Shown: in pieces, positions 1-12,668 of the stretch
Position numbering within the stretch: position 1 is the stretch's first letter
Layout: each line of letters opens with the position of its first letter
Assembly (NCBI RefSeq): GCF_030272615.1
Contig: NC_081415.1
Span: 597,437,335 to 597,501,334, forward strand
Direction of reading: 5' to 3'
Length of the DNA stretch: 64,000 nt
From: Cryptomeria japonica
Lineage: Eukaryota; Streptophyta; Pinopsida; Cupressales; Cupressaceae
The notes under the pieces: generated by a model
What the model was told of the DNA's origin: nothing
What the model saw: the letters and a program-made list of their open reading frames with translations, nothing else
Databases searched by the model: none
Made by a program: the position numbers and the translations under genes

Positions 1-1
1 A

Positions 2-3000
2 TTATGCCCAGTACTTGCGAAGATGCATGCTGTTTATAGGATCGGACAGAGGTTCACCTTCTGGGGTAGCAAGCTGATATGCCCCCGAGCCATATGCTGC
101 AGTTACTATGAAAGGACCAACCCAATTAGGTTCAAATTTACCTTTGATGATGTCAGTAGACTGTGCATTCTTAGGGTTTGCCTTTAAAACCAGGTCTCCC
201 ACTTCGAAGTGTCGCCCTTTGACCTTCTTATTATAAGAGCGACGGAGACGGTTTTGATATGCCTGCAAATGTGTCAGAGCTGTCTGACGTTTCTCATCTA
301 ACATCTCAAGTTGATGCAACCGAGAGACTCTGTGTGTCTCGTCATCAATTAGATGTTGCAAGGAAACACGCAAGGAAGGAATCTCCACCTCCAAAGGTAA
401 AATAGCTTCCGCACCATACACCAAGGAATAAGGTGTTGCGCCAGTAGGTGTGCGGATAGAAGTGCGATAGGCCCATAGTGCTAGATTCAACTGTACATGC
501 CAATCTCGACCAGCATCATTAACGACCTTCTTCAGAATCTTGATAATGGTTTTATTTGATGCTTCAGCTTGACCATTCCCCTGTGGATAGTATGGACTGG
601 AGAAACGGTGTTGGATATGAAACTTTTCATAGAGTTCTTTAACATCTTTATTCTTGAAAGGACGACCATTATCTGTGACTATGGCAAGGGGAACCCCATA
701 CCGACATATGATATAATTCAGCAAGAATTTTGAAATTTGGACACCCGTGATATAGGTCATGGGGATAGCCTCGATCCATTTTGTAAAATACTCTGTGGCT
801 GTAATGATGAACTTGTGTCCATTTGCAGATGTCGGGTGAATCTTACCAATAAGATCCAATCCCCATTGAGAAAAGGGCCACAGAGATATGACAGAATGAA
901 GCTCTTGGGCTGGTGCATGAATGTAGTTTCCATGAATCTGGCATTTGTAGCACTTCTTAACAAAATCATGAACATCTTTTTCCAGAGTGGGCCAATAATA
1001 CCCAACACGAATCAACTTTTTGGCTAAGCTTAGACCATTGAAATGGCCCCCACATATACCATCGTGAACCTCGTGTAAAGCCATTTGTGATTCGTCAGAA
1101 TCCAAACACCTGAGGAGGGTATGGTCAAAGGAACGTCGGTATAGGGTGTTGGCGATGATGACATATTTGGCTGTCTGTCGGATAAAGGCTCGGCGTTGGT
1201 TAGCAGAAAGGTTGGGTGGTAAGGTTTGGGATTTCAAATATTGATAGACGTCACTGTACCATGGGGAGTTGGGACCAACAAGAACGCACATCACATCCGC
1301 TGTCGGAATGTCAAAAGAAGGAACCAACAATTGTTCAACTAAAAATTCACATTTGTCCATATTGTTTGGCATATTCAACATGGAAGCAATCATAGCCATC
1401 GCATCTACCGACTTGTTTTGCATTCTTGGAACTTGATTGAAATGGATAGCCATGAATTTGGTCTTGAAGAAATCTACGATGTGCTTATAGGGAATAAGCT
1501 TTTCATCTTTTGTTTCGTAGTCATCATTCACTTGTCGGATGACTAATTGAGAATCTCCATAGACTTGTAAATGCTTGATGTTCCAGTGGACTGCTACTCG
1601 GAGTCCTGTAACCAGCACTTCATACTCTGCAATGTTATTGGTGCAGTGGAAAGTTATTCTGTAGGACTTTGGAATAGCATCACCTTGAGGGGTGACAAAC
1701 AAGATGCTGGCTCCGGATCCAAACTTGGTATGGGACCCATCAAAGTATAACTTCCATTCATTAGAGGAAGTGAGAGCAAAGACTGATTCATCTGGAAAAT
1801 CGGTCAACATGGGATGATCATCAGAAATAGGAGCCTCTGCAAGTTGATCTGCTATGACTTGTCCTTTTATGGCCTTTCGCTTCATATACTCAATGTCAAA
1901 TTCACTGAGAATCATGACCCATTTTGCTAGGTGACCCGTCAAAGCTGCTCAGCTAAGCAAATATTTTAAGGGATAAATTTTTGCAACCAACAACGTTTGG
2001 TGGCTTAGCATATAATGTCGGAGTTTCTGCGTTGCAAATACCACTGCTAAGCATGCCCTTTCAATAGTTGAATAATTTAGCTCATAGCCTACCAGTGTCC
2101 GACTGATATAGTAAATGGCTTGCTCTTTGCCATTCTCATCTTGTTGGGCTAAGAGAACTCCTAATGTCGTTTCAGTTGCAGAAATATACAATAAAAATGG
2201 CTTTCCTTCTATTGGAGGCATTAGAATAGGCGGTGACAACAAATATTCTTTGAGAGCTTGAAAGGCTGATTGACATTGCTTAGTAAATTTGAAAGCGACA
2301 CCTTTATGCAATAGATGCTGGAATGGATGACATTTGTCGGCCACCTGAGCTATGAAGCGGCGAATTGACTGGAGGTTTCCTTGCAGACTTCTTAATTGCC
2401 AGAGGTTTGAAGGTGGAGGCATATCCCTTATTGCTTTGACTTTGGCAGGGTCGACCTCAATGCCTTGATGAGAAACAATGTATCCTAGTAATTTGCCAGC
2501 TATGACATCAAAGACACACTTCTTTGGATTGAGCCTGAGTTTGTAGGTCTCCATTCGGTCAAAGATTGGGCCCAGGATGGCTAGATGACTATCTTTGGTG
2601 ACAGATTTGCATAACAAGTCATCAACATAGTCCTCCATCAAAGTGTGCATGAAATCATGAAAAATTGTCGTCATTGCTCTTTGATATGTTGCGCTTGCAT
2701 TTTTAAGACCGAAGGGCATCACATTCCAACAGTATGTGCCCCAAGCATAGGTGAATGTTGTCTTATGTTGATCTTCAGGAGCAATGTGAATTTGGTTATA
2801 GCCGAAGAAACCATCCATTAATGAAAGCATCTCATATCCAGCAGTCATGTCAACTATGATATCTATGTTTGGCAATGGAAAATCATCCTTAGGGAATGCT
2901 TTATTGAGATCCCTAAAATCTATGCAGATTCTGATGCCCCCAGTTACTTTGCTAACTGGTACTAAATTTGAAATCCAGTCTGCATAATCAATGGGTCTGA

Positions 3001-5289
3001 TGAAGCCCACATCTAGTAATTTTTTTAGTTCCACTTTGACCAAAAGAGCCACCTGAGGATGCATCTTTCTAAGTTTCTGTTTGACAGGCTTGGCATCAGC
3101 TTTTAGTGGCAAATGATGAAGAACCAATTCAGGATCAAGGCCAGGCATATCTGCATAGGACCATGCAAAGCTGATCTTCTTCTCAAGAAAGAAATTGACA
3201 AAATCTATTTTTTCCTGTTGTGATAGGGAAGCAGCAAAATGAATGACCTTAGGGTTGTCAGGTGTACCCAAATTGATTTCCTCGGTCATTTCCACTAGCA
3301 ATGTTGATTTGTCCTGACTTGATAGGGGTATGTCCACTCTTCCACCTTTGGGCACCTCAGAGAGGTTTTCACTTGCAGGTACGTCTTTTATTTTGACTTT
3401 TGTATGATCAGAGAGTGCCTTACGGTTTTCACTCAAAGATCTATTCTTTTGATTTTTTACTATTTCTTTTCTTTTTTCATTTTGATGACTGGAAGAGGGA
3501 GTTGACTCCCCAAAATATGCTGTGGACTCTAGGTCAATAGCAAATCCTGCCTTATGATCACCTTGTGGTATGCCTTCCCATAGTCCAAGGAATTTTGCAA
3601 TTGCTTCGTCATTTTGAAAACAGTCCAATGTGAGAGGTTCTTGTTGGTCATGTTGGATAAGCTGGGGATAGATGAGGGGCATGTCATCATTAGTTGTAAG
3701 GAGAGAGAGGGCTGATATGGTAAAGATATGAACATCTATGGTGTCACTATCTGAACTGCTTGTATCGGATTCAGAGCTTGGATCCCAAAATGTCTCTATC
3801 CAAGCATGAGGACATGTTTTAGGAAGCAGAGTTATTTTGTGTTTGTCTTCCATAGGCAAATTATCAGGGTCAATGAAAATATTGTCGAGGGCATAGGAGC
3901 TAGAAGAAAAAGAACTCCACTCCCATTCATTGGAATCAGTTTCGGGCCGGGTATCCTTAGATGTTATTTCATCGTCAGAATCACACCCTTTTCAACATGT
4001 GGGCACTTTGGTAGATGTGGATCCAATTCGCAACGGTACAAAACCTAAACCTAAAGTTGGAGGTCGCCTCTTGGGTATGATAGGTTCTATCCTTCCATTG
4101 TTGTTCAAGCCTAAGCCACTGCAACCATCATATCCTTTCTTTTGTAGCATAGTAAATCCTTTGCCATATCGTTCCACTGACAATCTGACGGGTGGGGTCT
4201 CAGTTGGATCTTTATAAAGCCAATCTATGACATCATCATCTACAGTTTCTTTGTCAAGTTCACCCCATCTTGTAAATGTAGTGGGAGGCTGATATTAAAT
4301 AATAACCTTAGGTTCCTTTTGTAATAAATGCGGTTTGCCATATGATTTTGGAGATATTGGTAAATTCCCGATGAGGAATGTCTGATCCATTGAATATTCT
4401 CCACATCCTTGGTCTTGCATCTTCAATTTTCCTTTGATAGCATCTAACAATTGATTAGGATCCACATAGCTATGTAATTTGGCCTCTCTATTGACTGGGA
4501 CTTGCTGCTGAGGGGTATCTTTTAGAGTAGCACAAAATTGAAATGGATTAGGATCCCCTGGAATTGTTATCTCAGTTCCATTGTAAGGATATTTTAAACA
4601 TTGATGATAGGTGGATGGAACTGCTTTCATTGCATGGATCCATGGACGGCCAAGGATCATATTATAAGGGAGATCAAGGTCGAGGACTTGTAGGAAAGTG
4701 TTTTCTATCACTGGACCAACTCTGATAGGCAATGTAATTATCCCTTTGGATGGGCGCTCAACATCATCATTGCTTTGATTGTTATTCTTTTAGAAGCATC
4801 AATGTCATTTTCTGTATATCCAAGGCCAATAACCACTCTCAAAGTACAAATATTAAGACTTGCTCCACCATCTATCAAGACTCGTTGGATTTTGTAGTTA
4901 TGAATAAAGACTTCAAGGTGTAAAGGATCATTGTGAGGGAGCTTATCAGGTGAGATATCATTGTCAGAAAATGCGACATTTTGGGAAACGGCTAAATGTC
5001 CAATCCGGGCTTGAAACTGGTCAACATCAATATCTATCGGAACAGTGGACTCAATTAAAGCTTTATCCAGGACTGCACGATGCATGGGAGACATTTTCAA
5101 TAACTCAAGGATTGATATTTGTGTAGGTGTCTTTCCTAGATGATCCAAAAGATTATACTGACTTGCAGGAGTTGGCTTGGGAGGAGCTGCAGGAGCTCCT
5201 TTTAGGACTATTTTGGATTGACGAGTGGTGACTGCGCAAGAAGGATCTTGTCCCTTTATTCTCAGGGTAGAAACATACTCATTTGATGC
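2..5289 (-). pseudogene. pol: Element C pol (protease, G-patch, RT, RNase H, second RNase H, integrase), decayed
   Basis: Encodes the retrotransposon enzymes for cDNA synthesis and integration. Seen in order on the minus strand: a Tat-type pre-protease segment and retropepsin-like motif DGGAS near 4872; LGRPW near 4650; a G-patch-like glycine-rich stretch starting RYGKGF near 4170; reverse transcriptase with YVDD at 2629-2618; Ty3-type RNase H to about 1950; a second RNase H with the D-E-D-D set (YFDGS, AEYE, YGDSQ, VDAMA) at about 1756-1390; integrase zinc finger near 1070-920, catalytic core with WGLDLIG and TDNG, and a C-terminal module ending LRKYWA with stop at 2-4. Stops interrupt one frame at 4295-4297 (TAA), 3992-3994 (TGA) and 1949-1951 (TGA), and there is one frameshift near 4775. 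The coding product is therefore not made intact. The frame continues into the gag block at 25855 once element A is removed. Confidence 0.92.
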
Positions 5290-6546
5290 TGTAGCATCCT
5301 AAAATTGTGACACTTGCAATTTTGACTGCATTTGGGTCTTCACGATGGCGACGCAACACAGAACCTGAATGGAGACCCCGAAACTTGTCCACAACATCAA
5401 AAACTGCATTTTTCCAGCACCCTGCCTGATCCTCCTTGCACCTTGCTGTCCCAGGAGGTGGGACCAGAGCACCCAGCGCCCTGGTCCTTCAGGACTAGGG
5501 TGCCCAGTGCCCTGGTCCCCCAGGACCATGGCACCCAGTGCCCTGGTCCCTGGCCCTATTTTGGGCCCGGTCTCCTATGGGACTTCGGGTCTTTTTGTTT
5601 GCAAATTGGAAAATAACACTTCCTGGTCGGACCAAGGTCAGAAAAATCAGTCTATCAACCCTAATTGGCAAGTATATAAACTACTTTTCCTCTCTCATTT
5701 TGGTATGAGAGAAAGGGAGGAAAAAAAGGGCGTGGAAATGATATTCAAACATTCAAGCATTCAAGCATTCCTTCAAGCAATTGATCATTCTAAGTCTCCA
5801 TTCAAGGCTAAGTGTTGCATTCAAGACAAGGATTCAACCATTGAAGAGGAGATCACATACTACAACATACAACATACACCATACAACAACATCTATACCT
5901 TCGCATATAAGGATACAAACATCCTTACAACAAGGTATTAGTACTTGTTTTACATTACATTTACAACATTTCTCATTTCTTGGTTAATTCCAAAACCGGG
6001 GTTTGACCTAAGGGCAAACCCCTAATCCCTAACCCCCCAATCGTCTTCGCTTTTCTGTGTGTAGGTTGCAGGTACGTGGCTGAAATTGAAGATCTGGAAT
6101 CCTTGTGCAGAGACGAACAGATCGCCCTTCGTTTCGCGGATTTTTCGAAGGACCATGTGCACGCCGGGCGCCATCGTCCCGTCAAATTTTGCTCAAATTT
6201 TTAGAACAACACCGTCTCGACATTTTACTGCTAATTCTAGGTCCGCAGCTTCATATCATATCCCTATCTCTGTTTATAAGTGAATCTTTCCTACTTTCTA
6301 TGCATTCCTAGCTTAATCATTCTATCTACATTCTTTACAAAAGAGGGTAGCCTTGCTGTCTTAACCCTTGAAACTCATTTAGAATCTAATCTTGCCTTGT
6401 GTGGGATTGGATCTTGTGGGTTTCAACCCCTCTTTTGAATGTAAAGTCTCCCCTAAGTGAAAACCGTCAACCCTAGTGACCTCCCTTCTCTCTCCTTGGA
6501 GTTGGAAGAGGGGAGAGCAACTAGGGTTCGATTTTTCCACTTTACA
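5290..6546 (+). repeat. 5' LTR of element A
   Basis: 1257 bp, TG...CA, near-identical to 24591-25854. My hand alignment finds about 44 substitutions (~3.5%), mostly transitions, plus an 8-bp repeat-unit difference (ATTCAAGC, three versus four copies near 5750) and a 1-bp gap. A TATA-like TATATAA lies at 5673-5679. A GC-rich block at about 5455-5545 carries repeated GCGCCCTGGTCC-type words. A further GGACC...GTCCC module lies at about 6150-6180. Confidence 0.95.
5673..5679 (+). promoter_or_regulatory. Candidate TATA box of LTR A (5' copy)
   Basis: TATATAA in an otherwise ordinary AT-rich context, preceded by AATTGGCAAG and about 383 bp into the LTR. It is conserved at 24974-24980 in the 3' LTR. 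This is the likely RNA polymerase II promoter of element A; assignment is by position and motif only. Confidence 0.5.
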
Positions 6547-6549
6547 TTT

Positions 6550-6569
6550 TGGTGAACCCGATGTGAACA
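6550..6569 (+). promoter_or_regulatory. Primer-binding site of element A (tRNA-Trp type)
   Basis: Three bases after the LTR end comes TGGTGAACCCGATGTGAACA. From memory, the 3' end of plant tRNA-Trp is GATTCACGTCGGGTTCACCA, so the site is complementary with one mismatch in the first 17 positions. Elements B and C use the same type of site. Confidence 0.8.
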
Positions 6570-7728
6570 TCCTTTCTGATTATTCATAGTTAGATCTGAA
6601 AATTGGATTCCTTGATTACATTTCCATGTTTGATCTTTTGCAAAATTTTAGAGGTTAATTGCATAAAAACCCTAAATTTTCTTTTTAAGTAATTAAACTT
6701 GTGAAATGTTTAATTGTTAATGCTTGTTTTAGATCTGCCCTTCTATTACAAATTGTCAATTCATATTTGTGCTTTAATTTTGAAAATTAAGTGGTTAAGT
6801 GTCAAAACCCTAATTTTTGAAACCCTCTTGATTCAACCTTTGTCCGACAATTTCACTGATCAAAACATCTCCAAATCAGCTGTAACTTTGGATTCCGCAA
6901 TAAAATCATAATATCTTTCATCCCTGAAAATTTGGAAAAAAGTTGCGAGGACCGTGTGCACTCCGAGCGCCATCGTCCCCAACATTTTTGCTGAAATTTC
7001 AGGAGCTAGATCTTACTGTATTTTTCTGCTAAAATCCAGAATTTTGGCTGATTTCATCAATTCTAACACCTTCAAAATTACAGTCAAAGTTGGTCTAGTG
7101 ATTGCTTGGATTGAGGCTTCTAATCATTGAAAAATTGTTGAAATTGAAATTTGTGTCAAAATTGTGTTTCTTACAGTCCTAAATCTGAAAAGTGTGTTAT
7201 CATTCATTCGAAATTTCAGTAATTTATTCAAATTTTTGCAATTTGTGACTTTTGAAATTAAGTGCTTAATTACAACAACTTTGATTTCCTCTTTCAAAAT
7301 TGAATTTTGCGTGAAATTGAGTCAACTTTCAAATTTCAAAACTTGCATTGCTTTTGGTATTCCCTCTAAAATCATAAAATTCAAAATTTCAGTTTCCCTC
7401 TCTTTTTCAAAATTCAAATTTTGCATTTTTCAACAATCTTGGTAGGGTTCAATTTTGAAATTGCAACTTTAATTTGGCCTATCTACAGATCGTAAAATCA
7501 CTCAATTTTTTCAAGTTAGCTGTAAAATCATCATAACTTTTATCCCTGCAAATTTCAAAAAAAGTTGCGAGGACCGTGTGCACCCCGAGCGCCACGGTCC
7601 CGGACATTTTTTCCGAAATTTCGGGAGATTGTCCTGATTGTATTTAACAGCTTAAATCTAGAAGATTGGCTGATTTTACTGAAATTTGCTACCTCTAAAA
7701 TTCAAAATCTTCTCTCTTTCTTTAGTGC
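6570..7728 (+). other. Element A leader (5' untranslated), with duplicated GC-rich module
   Basis: No coding region seen. AT-rich leader between primer site and gag start. Two diverged direct copies of a ~190-bp segment lie at about 6900-7085 and 7510-7700. Each has the core GCGAGGACCGTGTGCAC...GCGCCA...GTCCC followed by ACATTTTT and GAAATTTC. Related copies occur in LTRs A and B. Confidence 0.7.
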
Positions 7729-10700
7729 ATGAGTTTTACAACAATAAGTCCTACTTACACTATTCCCGTTAGACGAAGCCTTAGAATTAAGTCCTTCCAA
7801 GGTTTAATTACTGAGGAGATGGAACCTAATTTGAATGGTCTTTTTAACGAGGACATGGGTAATTCCTCTAATCCTCTTAATGATGAAGAAGCTCTCCATG
7901 AGGTTTCTATAGAACAACTTTCAAAATTGGATAACCAATTTGATGATTTTCGACAGTGGATGTCTCAAGAATACCCTGATAGTCAAGCTCTTCCTTTAAT
8001 TGAGGGTCTAAAACGTATGCTTCAAAGTGATAAGAATGGAATTGATATTTTGCGTGGCATTGCACACATTGTGGATTCAAATGTGATGCCTATGAAGAGT
8101 TGTGCCGAAACCTTAGGTTATACACAACCTCCTATTCAAGTTAATCATTCTATTCCTTTGACGACTCCTATTTCTAGTATACCTACTTTTACATCAAACA
8201 TAATGACTACTTCAATACAAGACATTCCTCCTATGATCACTAATCATGGGGGCAATCCTTCTTCTTCAATCATTCCTTCAATGAGTGTTCCTATTATATC
8301 TCCACAAATGAACATGACGCAAGGGGGCAATTCATTTAACCCTTCCATTCCTCCTTGTAGTGTTCCTCCTTTTCAATCATCTCCTATGACTAACTATCAT
8401 AGTGTCTCGCCACCTTACTCTTTACCTTCTTTCAATAACATAACCCCTCCATCTCAATCTAACACATCTAATATGAACTCTTCGACTGAAGCGACCATTA
8501 ACAATCTTGCACAAACTGTCTCTTCTTTACAGCAACAAACTGCCTCTATGAATCAATCTAAGTTTAGTGTGCCCACATTTGATGTTGCGAGCCCACTTTC
8601 TCTTGATATTGTTTGAGCTATCCCCACTAAACATGTTGAAATTCCGCATTTGGAGCTTTATAATGGTAAGGGTGATCCTCTAACACATGTTAAGACTTTT
8701 CAAACAATATGTACTGATTTTGCTTATGACCAAAGGTTGCTTGCAAAACTGTTTACTAGAACATTAAGAGACAAAGCCCTACAATGGTATTGCTCATTGC
8801 CTTCCTATTCTATTACTTCTTTCGAACAACTTGCAAATGCTTTCATTCAACAATTTCAAAACAATATAAGTCCTAAGGTTACTTTGATTGATTTAATGCA
8901 TTGTAAACAAGGTGTTAAAGAAAAAGTGACTGATTTCATTGGTAGATATAAGCATTTGTATGCTCAAATTTCCTTTCCAATGCCTGACAATGATATTCAA
9001 AGAATCTTTATTTCTAATTTACAAAAAGACATTAGAGAAAAACTCCTGTTTTCTGAGTTTACTTCTTTCCAATAGTTGTGCGCAACTCTTCACAATTATC
9101 AACTGACTGTGAGTCAAATGGAACAATCACATCCTATGGCTCCGAGTGATAAGGGTGATAGTAGTCAACAACCATTTCGGAAGTTTAAACCGAACAGAGA
9201 GTCCATTAAATTCAATGAAAATATCATCAACAACAATGTGAATGTAGCATCAGGTGTGCCTCCTATTTCTAAGTTTTTCAAGAAAGAAAGAAAGTTTACT
9301 CCTTTGAATGAATCATTGCATAGTATTATGAATAAGTTATTGGAACAAAATGTGCTTACTCTTCCTCCTATAAGGCAAATTGATCCCGCAAAGATTACTT
9401 CACCTTATTTTGATAACAAATCTTTTTGTCAATTTCATCGTCAACCTGGGCATGATACTGAAAAATGTTTTGCTTTAAAGGGGAAAATTCAAGATTTGAT
9501 TGATAATAATACTATCTCTGTTTTTGGAGTGAATGATAAAGGCAATACATCTATAGCTCCTCCTAACCAAAATCTTCAGATTTTTACTGATCCATTGCCG
9601 TCTCATACCTCTAATGCGATTGATACTACTGATTCCTCTGTCTCACCTGATGATCTTGTGTCTATGACTCCGAATGTGATTAACTTTGTAGAGCAGCAGA
9701 AAATCCCTAAAGAACTTTCCATCACCTTTGATTCTAGTGAAACTATCAGGGCACCTGATGGTCCTTTATATATAGTTGCAAAAGTAAAAAATACACCTTG
9801 CCGTGGAGTGCTTATTGATCCTTCTTGTATGGTTAATATCATTACTGGAGAATTTCTTTTTACTTTGCAATTGAATCAAGTAATCTATGATGAAACAGAT
9901 GTGGTTGTGAAATTATTTGATGCATTTTCTTCTCCTGCAATTGGTTCTTTTACATTACCTATTGAAGTTCATAACAAATCCCTTGATGTGATCTTTGCTA
10001 TTATTCCATCTTCCGAACAATTTCGTGTGAAGCTTGGCTATCCTTGGCTATCTTCCATGAAAGCTATTGCTTCTCCTATTCACAAGTGTTTGAAATTTCC
10101 CCATAATGGTGAAGTTGTTACTGTCAATCATAGTCTCTTTAAACCAGCTGAAAGAACTTCTAGCGTTCCTATTGATTACTTTTGGCCTAAACAATTCCAA
10201 TCTCTTCCTCTGCGAAGTGATCATCTTTTCAAATCTTATCAAAAGTGGAAAAAAGATATGATCCTATCTCTAAGTGAACCTAGAACACCCAAACTTGATA
10301 TTCCTATCGTTCTTGAGAAGGAAGTTCTTCCTTTGAAAGATAAAACTAATGTCTTTCCTCAAGAAGATTCCCAACCCATTCCTATGGATGTGACTATGCC
10401 TATATCTAATAAACTTCCTAAAAGTAGACCTATACCTCCTCCTCATGATGGACTTGGTCTCCTTCCTAAACCAAATATTCCTCCCTTATATGGAGCAGTT
10501 CCTCCTCCTTCCTTTTATAGAGAGAAGAGACCTTCCTCTTCTCCTATTATTCAACCTAAGAGACCACAACCTAAACACCCAAGTGATAAGGATGAAAACA
10601 TTCCTCCTCCTCAATCTTCGCAACTTCCTACTAAGACTAGACGAAATCGTTCTGCACGTGAACGCCAGCAAAAGCGTCGTCTTAGAGCTCAAACTTTGCA

Positions 10701-10849
10701 ATCCCCATAAACACCTTCAACAAGCATTATTCCATTTTCTCCTCAGCCGGAAATTGAGCCAAAATCTCCTAAACATAATATGCATGATGGTCTTGATCCT
10801 GTGTGAGTTAAAGATCCTATTTTTATAAATCTTGATGATGATATAGATG
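7729..10849 (+). pseudogene. gag: Element A gag with degenerate protease-like region (5' part)
   Basis: Structural protein for the retrotransposon particle. One frame runs from ATG 7729 to the B insertion. It is interrupted by in-frame TGA 8614-8616, TAG 9073-9075, TAA 10708-10710 and TGA 10804-10806, with no frameshift. A Ser/Pro/Ile-rich N-terminal part is followed by a retrotransposon-gag domain at about 8650-9075 (LYNGKGDP, WYCSLP, FIQQF, LMHCKQG). Next is a C-X2-H-X4-H-X4-C knuckle at 9427-9468 and a retropepsin-like fold segment. In that segment the active-site loop reads IDPSC (about 9814-9830) instead of D-[ST/N]-G-[AS], so catalysis is unlikely. The later landmark LGYPW near 10035 parallels LGRPW in B and C. 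The C-terminal part is Pro-rich, then strongly basic. The frame resumes after B at 23589. Confidence 0.9.
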
Positions 10850-12496
10850 TGTAGCGTCGTAAATTGTACGCACTCGCTAAGGTGGTACAATTTCACACCT
10901 AGTTTAGCACCCGCCTTAGTGCATTTTGCATTTTGCATTGCATTTCTCCTTAAGCACTTAATTAATCAAATTAATTAGGTCTAAGGTCCTATTTCATCAT
11001 TCTCTACATCACAAAGTTCGGCCCTTTCACTAAAGCGTGCCCTTTGCATTTTATTCCTCCAATACATCACTCAATCAAAAACCCTAATTAAGTCCTATTC
11101 CGAACTTGGGGGCTTGGTTTCGGGGTCAAAACATCTCGAAATCACCTGTAACTTCGGGATTCTCTCTAAAATCATCATATCCGACGGCCCTGAAAATTTG
11201 ATGAAAAGTTGTCGGGACCGTGGCGCCCGGTGCACATGGTCCCGAACATTTTTTTCGAAATTTTGGGAGCACGATCCAATCATAAAATAAAGCTTAACCC
11301 CAAGAAATTGGCAGGATATTCAATCTCTAGGTCAGCCAAAATACGAATTTATGACCTAGGGTTTCATACATAAAAGCTCTCTTTCCTCATTTGAAGGGAT
11401 CGGATTTTTGTTTCCAGGAACTTCATATGCAGTGAAAGAGAAGATCTTTGAGGACTTCAACAACATTCAACATCATTCTATCAAGCATCTATCAAATTCA
11501 TTCATCCACTTAGGGCTTGGAAGACATTGAAGAACAATAGGAGATTACCGACTGAAGATTGGCTTGTACTCCTCCCTTGAGGGTTGGGTATGATTTCGTA
11601 TTGTTTTCATGTCTTTGCATAAGCTTTGATACATCATTTATTCATGCTTTAGATCACATTGCATCTTGATTTAGAGCATTTACATTATCATTTGCAAGCA
11701 ATTAGGGTTTACTTTCTAGGTTGCTCTAGTTTGCTTTCTTGCATTTTGGACCTTGCACACACACTAGGTCTGCACACACAATACATTTTACAAAACAACT
11801 TGGCTATTCATAGAGGTGGAAATCACCGAAGCGGGGGTTTGACTAAGGCAAAACCCTATATAGCCGCCCCTCCCCCTTTTTCAGATATTATTGCAGGTTT
11901 CGGGATTCGGACGATGCCGCGGGATACAGATCCGGAGAGAGAAGGTTGGAACAGCACTCTGTGTGAAATTGCAGAGCAGGAGACTGGGACAGGGGCGTTG
12001 GGCACCCTGGTCCTGCCAGGACAGGGGCACTGGGCGCCCTGGTCCCTGGGACAGAGGCGCTGGGCACCCTGGTCCTCCGGACAGACAGTTTGCAGACAGT
12101 GTTTCAGAGTGCAGAACAGTGGTTTCTGGTGCAGTTTTCAGGACAGTGGCGCCCGCGCCCCCGTCCCGAACATTTTCAGTCCGATTTTGACTCCGGGTAC
12201 ATATCTGCATTCTTATTTCATCCTTGTATTTATAGCTGTTCATTGTTTAATCTCAATTCTACAATCTGGTTATTAGTTCATACTTGCATTTTGGGATTAG
12301 GGTTTGAACTTGCATTACTTGATCTTACAATTTCAACAAGGGAATAGAAATCCTAATAGATATCCCGTGGCTCTCTCTTTCACCAAAAGAAGTAGCCAAT
12401 TGTGCGATATCTCTAGGCTCTTTCGTATTCCGTAATGTGTGTCAAAAGGTAGGATTAGGGCATGTTAACCTAGTCTCGCTTTTTTTCCCCCACACA
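10850..12496 (+). repeat. 5' LTR of element B
   Basis: 1647 bp, begins TGTAGCGTCGTAAATTG and ends CCCCCACACA. Pairs with 21958-23583; hand count about 36 substitutions (~2.2%) plus indels in the GC-rich repeat near 11990-12085. Possible TATA boxes are TATATAG at 11857-11863 and a weaker ATACATAAAAG near 11367. It contains two GC-rich hairpin modules (about 11213-11246 and 12140-12170) like those in element A. Confidence 0.95.
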
Positions 12497-12499
12497 TTT

Positions 12500-12519
12500 T
12501 GGTGAACCCGACGTGAATC
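12500..12519 (+). promoter_or_regulatory. Primer-binding site of element B (tRNA-Trp)
   Basis: TGGTGAACCCGACGTGAATC, three bases after the LTR. It is a 20/20 complement to the plant tRNA-Trp 3' end as I remember it (GATTCACGTCGGGTTCACCA). It is the cleanest of the three sites in the nest. Confidence 0.85.
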
Positions 12520-12668
12520 TATCATTGCTTCCTCTTGCATTGCATTTATTAGATCTAGATCTAGATTTAGTGTGTCTTTCATTTCATTTTCATTAAAAGA
12601 GAAAAAGAAAAAAAAAAAGAGTGTGTTTCTTTGCATTGTGTGTTTAAATTTTATGCAATCTTTTCAAA

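Noticed and set aside
5332-5941. Open frames of up to 190 codons in LTR A
   Set aside because: They lie wholly inside an LTR, are not conserved intact between the two LTR copies, and have no domain.
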